Assembly: GCA_037355855.1 (NCBI GenBank)
Contig: CM074768.1
Location: 2,356,001-2,420,000 of the forward strand
DNA from: Pseudo-nitzschia pungens
Taxonomy: Eukaryota > Bacillariophyta > Bacillariophyceae > Bacillariales > Bacillariaceae
Length of the DNA: 64,000 bases
Direction: 5' to 3'
Shown here piece after piece: positions 55,093-64,000 of the stretch. The stretch's first letter is position 1. The number at the start of each line of letters is the position of its first letter. Under the pieces are notes generated by a model, which saw only the letters and a program-made list of their open reading frames with translations, made no database searches and had not been told where the DNA came from. A program made the translations under genes and the position numbers.

Positions 55093-56485
55093 TCACTTGT
55101 TGAACAGGTCGCCTAGTTTCCGAATGTCGTCTTCGGACGGACCATCATCTCCGCCGCCGTTGTCATCGTAGCCACCCGAACCACCGCCGGGGCCTCCGCT
55201 TGGTCCGCTCGGTGGTCTTGGCAGGGACCGCCGTCTTCGCTGGGGTGGTTCGTCGTCGTCATCATCGTCATCATCGCCGTCTTCATCCTCATCATCATCG
55301 TCGTCATCATCGTCATCACCTCCCTTTGGTTTCGAACCATCCTCCTCCTCGTCTTCGTCGTCCTCCTCTTCGCCCTCGGTTTTGGTAATGTTCTTTCCGT
55401 CCTTGTCGATTCCAAAGAGCTCCGCCCGCTTCTCGTCCATGACCTTGAGACTGTACTCGACCTGCTTCTTTTCGCGGCGGTGCTGCACGTAGTTTCGGAT
55501 TCCCAGGAATCCGAGGACCGGAACGGCCACTCCCAGGCTGGCCTTGACGTACACGATGGTCTTCTTGCCTCCCGAGGCGTCCTTGGAGATCCCCGAAAAG
55601 GAGGACGACCGGGTCATCTTGGAGGCGTCCCCGGCCGATCCAATGGCCTTGGCGGGAGCGGTTCCCGATCCGAAGGATCCCTGGCGCTGCTTGGCAACGG
55701 CGGCCAGGCCGGGATCGGTTTCGAATTCCAGTTCGTCAAAGTCGTCCTCGTCGTCGCCGTAGTAGTCTCCGTAGAGATTGTCGGATTTTTTGGCTTTGGT
55801 TGGAGCTGCCTTGGTTGCGGACTCTCCCGATGCGTTCGGTGTCGATGTCGATGTCGCCTCCCCCGACTCTTGCTGTTTGACCTCGTCGGGCATGACGCCG
55901 CTCGTCAGCTGCTCGGCCTGTTCCCGGGTGACTCCCGGTCGTAAACTGAAGGTCTGGGTCCCGTCGACCATGTTGTCGGCAAAGGTTCGGGCCAGTGCGG
56001 GGGCCGGGGCACCGGCGGCCGAGGCCGCGAGGGAGGCCGCGAGGACCTTGGCGGCGGCGCGTTGTTTGCGACGGCGGCGGCTGGTGCCAACCGTGTTGGT
56101 AGTGGTAGTGCTGCTGCTGCTGCCGATGCTGCGAGATCCGTAGAACTGGATCCAGCACTTGAGCGTGTGGAGCCGTCGCTGCAGCGTGGTTCTAGAGGAT
56201 TGTGGTGCTGCGGTCTCGCCAATGGCATCGTTGTTGTTGTCGTTGTTCCTGTTGTTATTCTCCCGGTCCGACTTCCACGGTAGCCGCAAGCAGGGCCGAT
56301 CGTCGCGTCCTGACTACCATTGGTGCTGGCAATTCCCAAGTGCCTTCTATTCTGGAGGCAGTGGTTGTCGACGGTCTTCTTCGAGTCGGAGCCTGAGCGG
56401 GCAGTATGTGGAACGCCGAGCATGGGTGCACCGCAAAAAGAGCGGCCAGCGTGAGGGCCAAGAGTGTATTGCTGTTTCTCGCCAT
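55093..56485 (-). CDS. Plastid-targeted acidic membrane protein, one +1 frame break
   Basis: ATG 56485 starts a signal peptide (NTLLALTLAALFAVHPCSAF) with the Phe-containing plastid cleavage site PCSAF|HILPAQAP and a basic transit-like stretch. This frame stops at 56255. The long downstream frame is +1, has no ATG for over 100 codons, and continues with Asn-rich then RRRRKQRAAAKVLAASLAAS followed by APALA|RT, which resembles a second, thylakoid-type signal. The junction lies within 56255-56320. After it come an acidic region (YGDDEDDFDELEFE), one membrane helix (VYVKASLGVAVPVLGFLGI), a charged YVQHRREKKQVEYSLKVMDE segment, and a long Asp/Glu then Gly/Pro-rich tail ending in a conserved-looking EDDIRKLGDLFNK. 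Total is about 463 residues if one base is skipped. The family is not recognised. A plastid or thylakoid membrane location is inferred. Confidence 0.7.
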
Positions 56486-57560
56486 GGTTTGTGTTCTTTG
56501 TGATGCTTTGGTTGTCGTTGCTATTGGTGCTGCGCTGCAAAACAAAGTGCCTCGTGGTATTTGAAGTCCCCCTTCCCGTCTATGGAACGAAAGTGAGCAG
56601 CCGGATGGATGTGCAGATGAATGAATGAATGGATGTACAATAGAGTTTTCAGTGTTGATGGGACTCTTCTCTCGGATAGGTTGGGCTTTGGCACTCGGAG
56701 GGTGATGCGAGGGAAAGCTATGCAGTAACGTGGTGATCTTACTGGGAGGTAATCTTACGATGTGTTAATCGTTGGTGAACGTAACGTTCTTGTATGTTGT
56801 AGTAGAAGTTGTCGATCGCTGTTTCTTGGCGCCAAGACGATGATCGATGATGCAACCAAAAAGAGGATTGCGTTTTTGCCGCGTGTCACCAATTTGTGAT
56901 GTGGAACCTACAGAGAGCGAGGCTGGGAGCTAGGAGTGATGGATGATGATGTCGCTCGAGAGTAATTATCTCGGAAATACCTTGCATACTCTTACCATCT
57001 TCTGTGGACTGACGCGTGTAACCGCTAACCTTAACCACCGTATCCACAATCCGCAACGATCTTTTGGGTTTTGAGGTTTAGGGAACTCCGTCCGCGGGAC
57101 AGAATCAGTCCCTCACAAATCGAGCATACGTCGTAATTGATCCCCCATATTTATTTCCCCTAAATCTTTCCCGGGCTTTTTTGAATTTTCAAAAACTTGT
57201 GTTTCCCAAGTTGTGTCGGCTTGAACTCGTGGTAACCTTAATCTTACGTAACTTACTCTGTGACAAACTGTGACAAGACATGGGTAAGATTAATTAATTA
57301 GAATCCGAAGCATCCGCAACGTATCTGCATACGGTAAGGTTACCTCTGATATCGACACAAAATTGTTCGACTGTTGTTCCTTTGGTCGTCGCCATTGCTT
57401 TCCTGTAGAATTCATTCAATCAAGACACACGCATCCGCATCGGCAACAAAAAAGAGTCCACGAATTCCGAAACCGGTAGGGTATCGGAGACACGATACTT
57501 CACATCCCATAACATCACATCACATCACATCCAAATCCAAAACCAAGCCAAAGAAAAACA
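56486..57560. other. Divergent intergenic region
   Basis: Separates two divergently transcribed genes (minus at 56485, plus at 57575) and should hold both promoters. Word texture is present at 56730-56770 and 57220-57350, with (ATCAC)n at ~57505-57530 just before the plus-strand gene. No gene is seen. Confidence 0.6.
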
Positions 57561-57578
57561 ATGCCAAGCACTCGATGA
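57561..57578 (+). promoter_or_regulatory. Five-codon uORF whose stop overlaps the main start (ATGA)
   Basis: ATG CCA AGC ACT CGA TGA: the TGA at 57576-57578 overlaps the main ATG at 57575 as ATGA. This geometry can allow termination-coupled reinitiation, so translation of the long downstream protein may be restrained by it. Confidence 0.55.
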
Positions 57579-60559
57579 ACCTTTCCATACGAACGAGAAA
57601 GAGAACGGGAACGGGAACGGGAATACGAACCAGGAAAAAATCGATGGTGACCGTCACTGCTGTTGCTGCTTTGATAGCGGTGATAATATCCTCCTTGACT
57701 CCGGCGGTGAAAGCCTCTTCTCCCTCCTCGGGATTCCCGGGCACCATTCCGCCCCCGTTGCCACATGCTGCCTCCCAGAATACCAATTCCAACAACAACA
57801 ACAACAACAACAACAGCAGCAGCAATCACGATGACGACGATGACGACGACGGAAACACGAACGATCAAGATCCCGGAGAGGGAGAATCCTCTTCGGACTG
57901 GGACGATGCCCTGATCATGGAAGAAGATCCCCTGGCCTTTGTCGTGAACCACGTCGATGTGGATGCCTCGATCCATTCCTTCTCGAGCGAGGACGTCGAG
58001 CCTGAGCGCGGCGAGAGCCAAACGACCGCGTCGAATGATGACGAGCCTCGGGACCGAGCAACTCCAACTGCAGCGACTGGGCGCGAAGCATCGGAGGAGG
58101 AGCCGCAGAGCGCTGCGGCGATAGCAAACGGAACCGTGGATCCCGCGCATGGTTCCACCGAGGAATCGTACTCCCCCCCTCCGCCTCCGCCACCTCCACC
58201 GCGGTCTCCACGGGAATCCAAAGGAAACGATCCACGTGAGAATGAGAACGAAAACGAGAACGAGAACGAGAGCGATGCCGAGCGAGCAACCGAGGAAGAA
58301 CCATCCGAGACGCCAAAGAACGGAGGTCTCCTCGACGAATCCACCCAAAGGTTGGAAGTTTCCAGCCCGGAACCGGCCGACTCATCTAACGAGCTGGGGC
58401 CGGAGCAGCAGCAGCAGCAGCAACAACCACAGCAACAGCAACCACAGCAACCAAGGAAATCCTCCAAAGCCGCGGCCAAACCCATTGTGAATCAGAGTCA
58501 AAAGACGACTCATCGAAACAAAAGTCGTGACCGGCCGTCGAATCAAAAACCCTTGCAAACCCTTGAAAAACTACAGCAACTGTTGGACGAGACCGATTAC
58601 ATGACCTCGTCGTCGTCGTCCTCTTCCTCCACTGCCGGAGGCGCAGCTACCGACGGAGGACCTCCCAATGCGCTCTGGACCAGCAAGGATCGGACCAAAT
58701 ACAAAAAGCAACAGCGGCTGCAAAAAGAACAAATCCGATTGAAACAACAGCACGAGGAACACTATCTCCGACAACAACAGCAGCAACAACAACAGCAGCA
58801 GCAGCAGCCACCGCCGGCCTCGGCCTTTGTGATTTCGGAAACGGAAGATTTCTCGGATACCGATGACGGACTGGGATTTACACTCCCGAATCTGCCCATT
58901 TACATGAGCGACGCTGAGGACGACACGGACGAAGGCCTCTTGCTGCCACCGGGATCATCGATCTCGGAAAGCACCTTCTCGGGGAACCAACCTCGATCCA
59001 TCACTCCCCCCCAACCACTCAAACCACAGCTTCCACCCCAGGCAACCACCTTTGCACAGCAACAACAGCAGTATTTGCAGCAACAGCGCGACTTCTACTT
59101 TGCTCAGCAACAGCAGCAACAACAATCGATGCAGGATCAGCAACCACCCCCGCCACCGCCACTGCATCAGTACCCGTATTATGGAGCGGGGGGACCTTAC
59201 CCACCACCTCAACCTCCCCCGGGATATTATCCGTATCCTCCACCCCCTCCTCCCCAGTACTTCAACGGACATCCCCAGCAACAGTACCACCATCCGTCGT
59301 CATATTTTCCGTATCGAAGCAGCGTTCCCAGGATCGAGCCCACCACGATTCCCAATCGAAACAATCCCAGGCAACCATTGCAACAGCAGCAGCAATGGGC
59401 GCAACGGTCACCAGCTGAGGGATCCGATTCTCCCGGTCCACAGAGACAGCATCCACGCGAACAGCAGCAACAAGAGCAAGAGCCGGGAGAACGAGATGGG
59501 AATGAATCAGAGGCAAAGTCCGGAATGTCTCGAGACGGAGGCTCGTTATCGACGGCCACGGTGGATGGTTCGGAACCCAACGATTCCAACCCGCCTCCAC
59601 AGGGGGCTGTCTACGGCCACCCCTACTACGATAATCTGCAATCGACGTCCCCGGAACTCCAACAACAGCAAGAAAAGGAATGGCATATCCAGCAGCTCCA
59701 AATCTTGCAGGCCCAAGAAAAATATCAGCGCCAGCTGCGTCTCCAGCGAAACAAAATGGCACTCGTGGCCGGCCTAAAATCCTTCACCACGTCGTTCATT
59801 CGAACCCTCGATTCCGGTCGAAAGGCGGCAACCTGCTTGGGACTTATTTTTGTGACCTGTTATTCGGCAGTCTCGCCACGAGACCTGCCCTACGTACAGT
59901 ACAACCAAAAATTCTACGAAAACCTGAAGCTGGCATCCCTGGTGGTTCTTCCGCCCATGATTGGGTACGGCTGGCTGATTGTGGATTGGAACCAGGTGGG
60001 ATCCATGGTCGTTGGCCGCAATCGATGGACGTTTGCGGCTCCTTCTGCTGCCACCGTTCCACCGACGGCTCCCGCTGCCACGGCGGCGACCCGGAATGGG
60101 GAGGCAATGGCGGTGCCGGGCAATCCCGAGTCCCAAGCCGGAACCGACGGCCGGGTGGGTGGATCTTCCTCGGTGGGGGCGGCGGTCCACGCCTTGATTC
60201 ATTCGCTCTACTCCTCCTTCGTGTTTGGGTACCTCTGGATCTTCGCCTTGGAAATCGTCTGGACGACCCTTCTGCGACTCGCTGTTTTCTTGGCGTGGGA
60301 GCCGGACATGCTCGGGGTACGCGTGCCCTGGTCGACGACGACGTCGACTCCGGCTTCCCCCGATCTCGCGGGCGCCGAGGCCAGCGCTATACCCTCGTTT
60401 CTGATCCTTCCATGGGTTCTGCGAGAGTACAAGTATCGACCGAAGCGAATCACCCTCTTGGCGGCCGACATTGTCACCTCCTGCGTGGCCTGCCCTATCA
60501 TTGAAGAATTTGCGAAACTGCGACTGCTGCAGTGGACCATGCCACTCTCCAAGTGAGTT

Positions 60560-60599
<40 letters not shown>

Positions 60600-61470
60600 G
60601 TGTATCCGGTCGGTGTTGGTAACGGTGCGATCCATGTAGTTTGCGTAATGCTCTCACCGATTATTACCTTATGATCGTTGCGTTTTCCTTTTTTTTCAAA
60701 GAAATTTCTGCTGGGTGAAAAAGCTATCGAAACATCAGAAGAAGCAAAAGATGAAAACGATCGCCGAGCCAATCCAACCGTTAGACGAGATGGACGATTC
60801 TTCTGTAGCCAGTTCAAATTCCCGTCACGGGGCAGGGAACCTAGACGGAAATGTCACCAACATTAATCCCTACATAGCGGGAATGCTCGCGGTGAGTCTC
60901 GGAATTAAATGGGCCGACGCGATTCGAAGAGTGTGCATGTACACCAAGGCGCAGGACGAACGGAAAGGTGTGTACGCCTTTTTGCGAGGAATCTTTCCCG
61001 TCCAGGAATTGTGCGGCATCATGACGGCCCTCCGTTTGGCACGGAGGGACGTACTGGGTCAAAAAATGCCTCTCTGGAATTTGCTGTTGCCGGCCGTGAT
61101 TGTTCACAGCATGGCAAATCTGCGGGGAACCAAGCCCATTTTCAAGTGGAACTCGTCTACTCCATGGGCCGAGATGCAGCTGTCTCCCGACCTTTTCCCG
61201 GGTTTGTTCTCTCCCAGCACGCTCCTGGCCATGGAAGAAACTGGTACCGCCGCGCCGCTGCCGACCACGAAACTCCAGTGGTTGGGCAGAGCCTTTCCAA
61301 AAATCATGTGGGCCGTGATTCTCTTTCGGGTGACTGGCTATTGTGTGAAAAATTACTTTATGATCAACCGACAGGCCACGAAGCGCGCAACAACGTATGC
61401 GGGGAAGCACGCCGCCTTTTCCGCCGAATTGGAAACCGCTGAGAAACTCAAGAATACCAAGGATAAGTGA
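57575..61470 (+). CDS. Large membrane protein, PrsW/CAAX-type protease-like C-terminal domain
   Basis: Exons 57575-60552 and 60702-61470 encode 1248 residues. An N-terminal basic stretch and hydrophobic signal (MVTVTAVAALIAVIISSLTP, ~24-43) target it to the secretory system. Residues ~50-750 are disordered: Asp/Glu, Ser and long Gln and Pro-Pro-Tyr-rich tracts. The C-terminal ~450 residues have hydrophobic segments (CLGLIFVTCYSAV, LASLVVLPPMIGYGWLIVDW, HALIHSLYSSFVFGYLWIFA, then ITLLAADIVTSCVACPIIEE-FAKL). The EE-x-x-K motif in a membrane segment and the later LLLPAVIVHSMANLRG (conserved-type His) resemble the PrsW family of intramembrane proteases, with the CAAX-protease group the nearest alternative. 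Catalysis is inferred, not shown. The intron splits the region just after EEFAKLRLLQWTMPLSK. Unlike other mosaic genes here it has no frame break over 3.7 kb. Confidence 0.8.
60553..60701 (+). other. Intron of the PrsW-like gene (149 nt)
   Basis: GTGAGT donor and a T-rich tract with CAAAG acceptor. AA|A completes Lys and the frame continues into NFCWVKK. It contains a (CA)n run at ~60563-60592. Without splicing the frame ends at 60556. Confidence 0.9.
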
Positions 61471-63445
61471 AGAACGAAAGAAAGTATTTGATAGAATCAA
61501 ATAATGCAATGGTTCAATCCACACAGTAATGACTCGCGGCGGGGCAAGAAACGGTCCGCAGTATGCATCATTTCTGTCCTTCCTCGTTGCTCTAGGACAG
61601 ACGGAACGAATATTGAAAGAGGAGGTTCATAATTATCAAAGTTGCGAAACTCGCGAGATCCAAGTGTTGTTGCGTGAAGCTGAAAGGGCTGCTAGCCAAA
61701 TTATCAAAATCAGTTAATAATTCATGGGCATACCGAGGGGCTGACAAATAGCAGATCGACTCCCCCAATCGAAAACGAAGAATCAATCACAATTGCAAAT
61801 TGTTCGATAGTTTCAAGTCTGATTTCGATTCATCTGCAGGGCCTTTCTGACGTCGTGGCAGTGTAACTTTTCAGCATCCACACTTGAAAAATGAACAATA
61901 GCCGCAAGACTGAGGAACACATCATCATTCCGACTTTTCAATGCTTGAAAAATGAACAATAGCTGCAAGACTGAAGAAACACATCATAATTCCGACTCTT
62001 CAGAATATCTGCAACCAATATAAATGGTTTTGTAAACGATGAACTCACCGTTTCAAATGTACAGCAACGCCGCATGAAATTGATGGTGCGATACAGGATG
62101 AATTGGATCGCCCACGAAATCATTCGAGCCAGGGCTGAGGACCCACCACAAATCGAGCAAAAATCAGAAGAGAATCACAATAGGATCTCGCTGGTGACAC
62201 CTACTTTGCAATAGCCAGCAGCGTATAATTTAAGAACAAGGTATTGTTATGAACACTTCAATACGTATCAACAATCCTGTTCAGCATCAGACATTCTTGT
62301 TGTTCTTCATCTTCTGCCGAAAAGAATTGCGTCAATTTTAAGGTGGTCATACATGAATTACTTTCTGTAAATAACAAGAAAGGTGGTAGCGTGGAAAGCG
62401 GGGACAAAGCTCCTCGTTGCTGATATCTGGAAGTCAAAATTACATGAACTTGCTAGATATATTTGCTCTCAGTCCCTGTGACCAACCGCAGCCACATGGT
62501 ATGACTTCTTCTAATGAACTTGTTATTAACAGTTTTACAGATGTTTGTTGGACAAAAGGCAAAAACAAGAGAGGATTACCAATACAAGTCCTCGTAGTCC
62601 CAAGCATCCACGTCCTTGTTCAAATTATACTAGTAGTAAAATCGAGACTGTCCACCACCACTCCCACTTTTTGCGCACGAGGAGTAGTAGTACTACTACT
62701 ACGAGTAGTAGTGGTACTACTACTACTAGTTTAGATAGAACCAATAGTAGTAGTGCTACTAGTACTACTACTAGTACTAGTACTAGTGGTGCTGGAACTC
62801 GTAGTACTACTAGTAGTAGTAACCATCAAGTGAGGACATTCCTCGTCACGCTACTACTAGTAGTACTACTAGCTAGTGCTGATCAGCCTCCTGGTGGTGT
62901 GGTACCAAATTTAGATATTCGTCATAGTAACATTTTAAAAGATGACGACGAGGAGTTGAATCCCCATTCTACTACCATTAGGACCGCCGTCTGTCAAGGA
63001 ACAAACAAATCCAGCGGGCAAAAGCGGTGAGAAAGGATCGCTACAAATAGGCATCCATACCGTGCATCGGTGACTAGTAGTAGTACTACTACTAGTACTA
63101 CTAGTACTAGTAGCACTAATACTACTAGTAATACTAGTACTAGTAGCACTAATACTACTAGTAATACTAGTACTACTTTCGTCTTCGAGGGTGGATTTGA
63201 TTGAATGAATGTCGTCGAATTGCGTTGTTTTCCGAAGGATAGTAGTAGTAGTAGAATCAATGAATCAGAATTGGCCGCCTTGTTGGAAGCCACCTTGCCA
63301 CCCCTGAAAGATCGACGCCCGACTGTTCACACATTAGTAGGGTGGAGGACAGCACCGTCCATCGCCTCGTCTGTTCTGCCCTTGTGCTTCCAACACCAAG
63401 GATGTCATGATTGAGCAGTTTTATTAAGTGCACACAGCACAAGAT
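61471..63445. other. Intergenic; 61-bp duplication and TAG/ACTAGT clusters
   Basis: A duplicated unit (CTTGAAAAATGAACAATAGC) begins at 61883 and again at 61944, period 61, to about 62004. Dense TAGTAC/ACTAGT clusters fill ~62678-62880 and ~63072-63178. The open frames there (for example 62545-63030) are encoded by those repeats (Ser/Thr runs) and are not accepted as genes. Confidence 0.6.
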
Positions 63446-63519
63446 GCAGAGGTGGTCTAGTTGGTTATGACGCGGCTTTAACACAGCTGAGGTCGTGGGT
63501 TCGATTCCCATCCACTGTA
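63446..63519 (+). tRNA. tRNA-Val (anticodon AAC)
   Basis: D arm GTC-TAGTTGGTTAT-GAC. Anticodon stem CGGCT/AGCTG with loop TTAACAC (AAC at 63480-63482). Variable loop AGGTC, T arm GTGGG-TTCGATT-CCCAT. The loops match eukaryotic tRNA-Val. The acceptor stem GCAGAGG/CCACTGT has one A-A mismatch and a terminal G-T, so it is slightly imperfect. There is no intron. Confidence 0.88.
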
Positions 63520-64000
63520 TAGTTTTTGCTATGTCTTTTGCGTGCACGAAAGTTCATGTTAAGCTTGCAAAGAATTTATTATGTCAACAGTGGTGAAATT
63601 TTTTAATACCAAGTATCGGGTAAGATTACGGTCGTAGTGGGCTAAGAAGGGACATTAAAAAGCTAAGCAAAACATATTTTCGACTCATTGCCATTGCAGG
63701 GCCTTCTACAGAAAGTTGAGAGAACGCAATAGGTTGGAACTCATGATGTGGTGCTTTAAAGGATCCTCAGATTCATGCATTGTCTGTTCAAACTCCAGCA
63801 TGATGGTTCCTTGGTGTGCGTCGGCAAAGTAGGTAGTCGCTTAAAAATGAATATTTTGATTCATATCAGAGAGTCTATTTTCCTGTGAAGAGTTGGGCAG
63901 ATCCTTCTCGTGAAGAGTTGGGCAATCATGATTTGCCAAGTACGTGTGATCAGAACTTCCTAGGAAGAACGAACAAGAAGTTTTTCATTCTTTCTCTCTG
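63520..64000. other. Right-edge intergenic; no gene seen
   Basis: AT-rich, with a duplicated GTGAAGAGTTGGGCA at ~63885 and ~63910. No frame worth calling. Confidence 0.5.

Noticed and set aside
56255..56330. 58-nt intron joining the two frames of the plastid gene
   Set aside because: Possible in length and phase, but the donor GTAGTC is weak and the segment to be removed encodes a transit-peptide-like sequence. Kept only as an alternative.
62417..63030. Ser/Thr-rich open frames in the TAG/ACTAGT cluster
   Set aside because: The amino-acid runs follow directly from the trinucleotide repeats. No start context or conserved sequence.

Overview
This is nuclear DNA from a eukaryotic alga, most likely a pennate diatom (inference). 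Two predicted proteins begin with a signal peptide followed by a Phe-containing cleavage site (LSESF|QS, PCSAF|HI), the bipartite plastid-targeting signal of diatoms and other algae with secondary plastids. Other supporting features are spliceosomal introns with GT...AG ends, an HSF-type transcription factor of the kind expanded in diatoms, Ser/Lys-rich secreted proteins, and eukaryotic tRNAs (one with an intron after the anticodon). There are no operons or ribosome-binding sites. Genes are well separated on both strands.

Layout. 1-1290 (-): secreted Ser/Thr/Pro-rich protein running off the left edge. 3075-5728 (+): formylglycine-type sulfatase with a short second exon. 7715-10246 (+): major facilitator transporter, one intron. 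12419-13155 (+): secreted protein made of seven 25-residue repeats. 13902-15877 (-): plastid protein joining an ATP-synthase-assembly-like membrane domain to a guanylate-kinase-like domain. 17047-17318 (+): decayed Ser/Lys-rich tail. 17694-18740 (-): secreted two-repeat Cys protein. 23402-25081 (-): type II membrane protein, perhaps a glycosyltransferase. 28953-30780: satellite-like arrays. 31259-32308 (-): polytopic membrane protein. 34976-36271 (-) and 39062-40663 (+): unknown disordered proteins. 43476-46453 (+): mitochondrial Hsp70. 50437-52407 (+): HSF transcription factor. 54408-54492 (-): tRNA-Tyr. 55093-56485 (-): plastid membrane protein. 57575-61470 (+): PrsW-like membrane protein with a huge Gln/Pro-rich front half. 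63446-63519 (+): tRNA-Val.

The most striking observation is a set of single-base frame breaks, all in the same direction. Mitochondrial Hsp70 has three, the plastid fusion gene two, the repeat protein two, the Ser/Lys-rich remnant two, the 56 kb plastid gene one, and possibly the HSF gene one. Every one is +1 (one surplus base), while nine other long coding regions have none. Assembly insertion errors are the default explanation, but the uniform direction and the concentration in a few genes make transcript and proteome checks worthwhile. At the four sites fixed most tightly by homology or by the internal repeat, the codon before the surplus base is CCC, CCC, CCC or TCC.

Non-coding DNA makes up about two thirds of the window and has an unusual texture. 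Long stretches are built from a small vocabulary of words (GTAAGGTTA, CTTACCGTA, TACGAAGTA, GGTACC) and from ACTAGT/TAG clusters. There are also foldback elements, dispersed repeats and microsatellites. Hexanucleotide repeats of the same kind invade coding regions as DN, KN, TP, SE and TQ runs.
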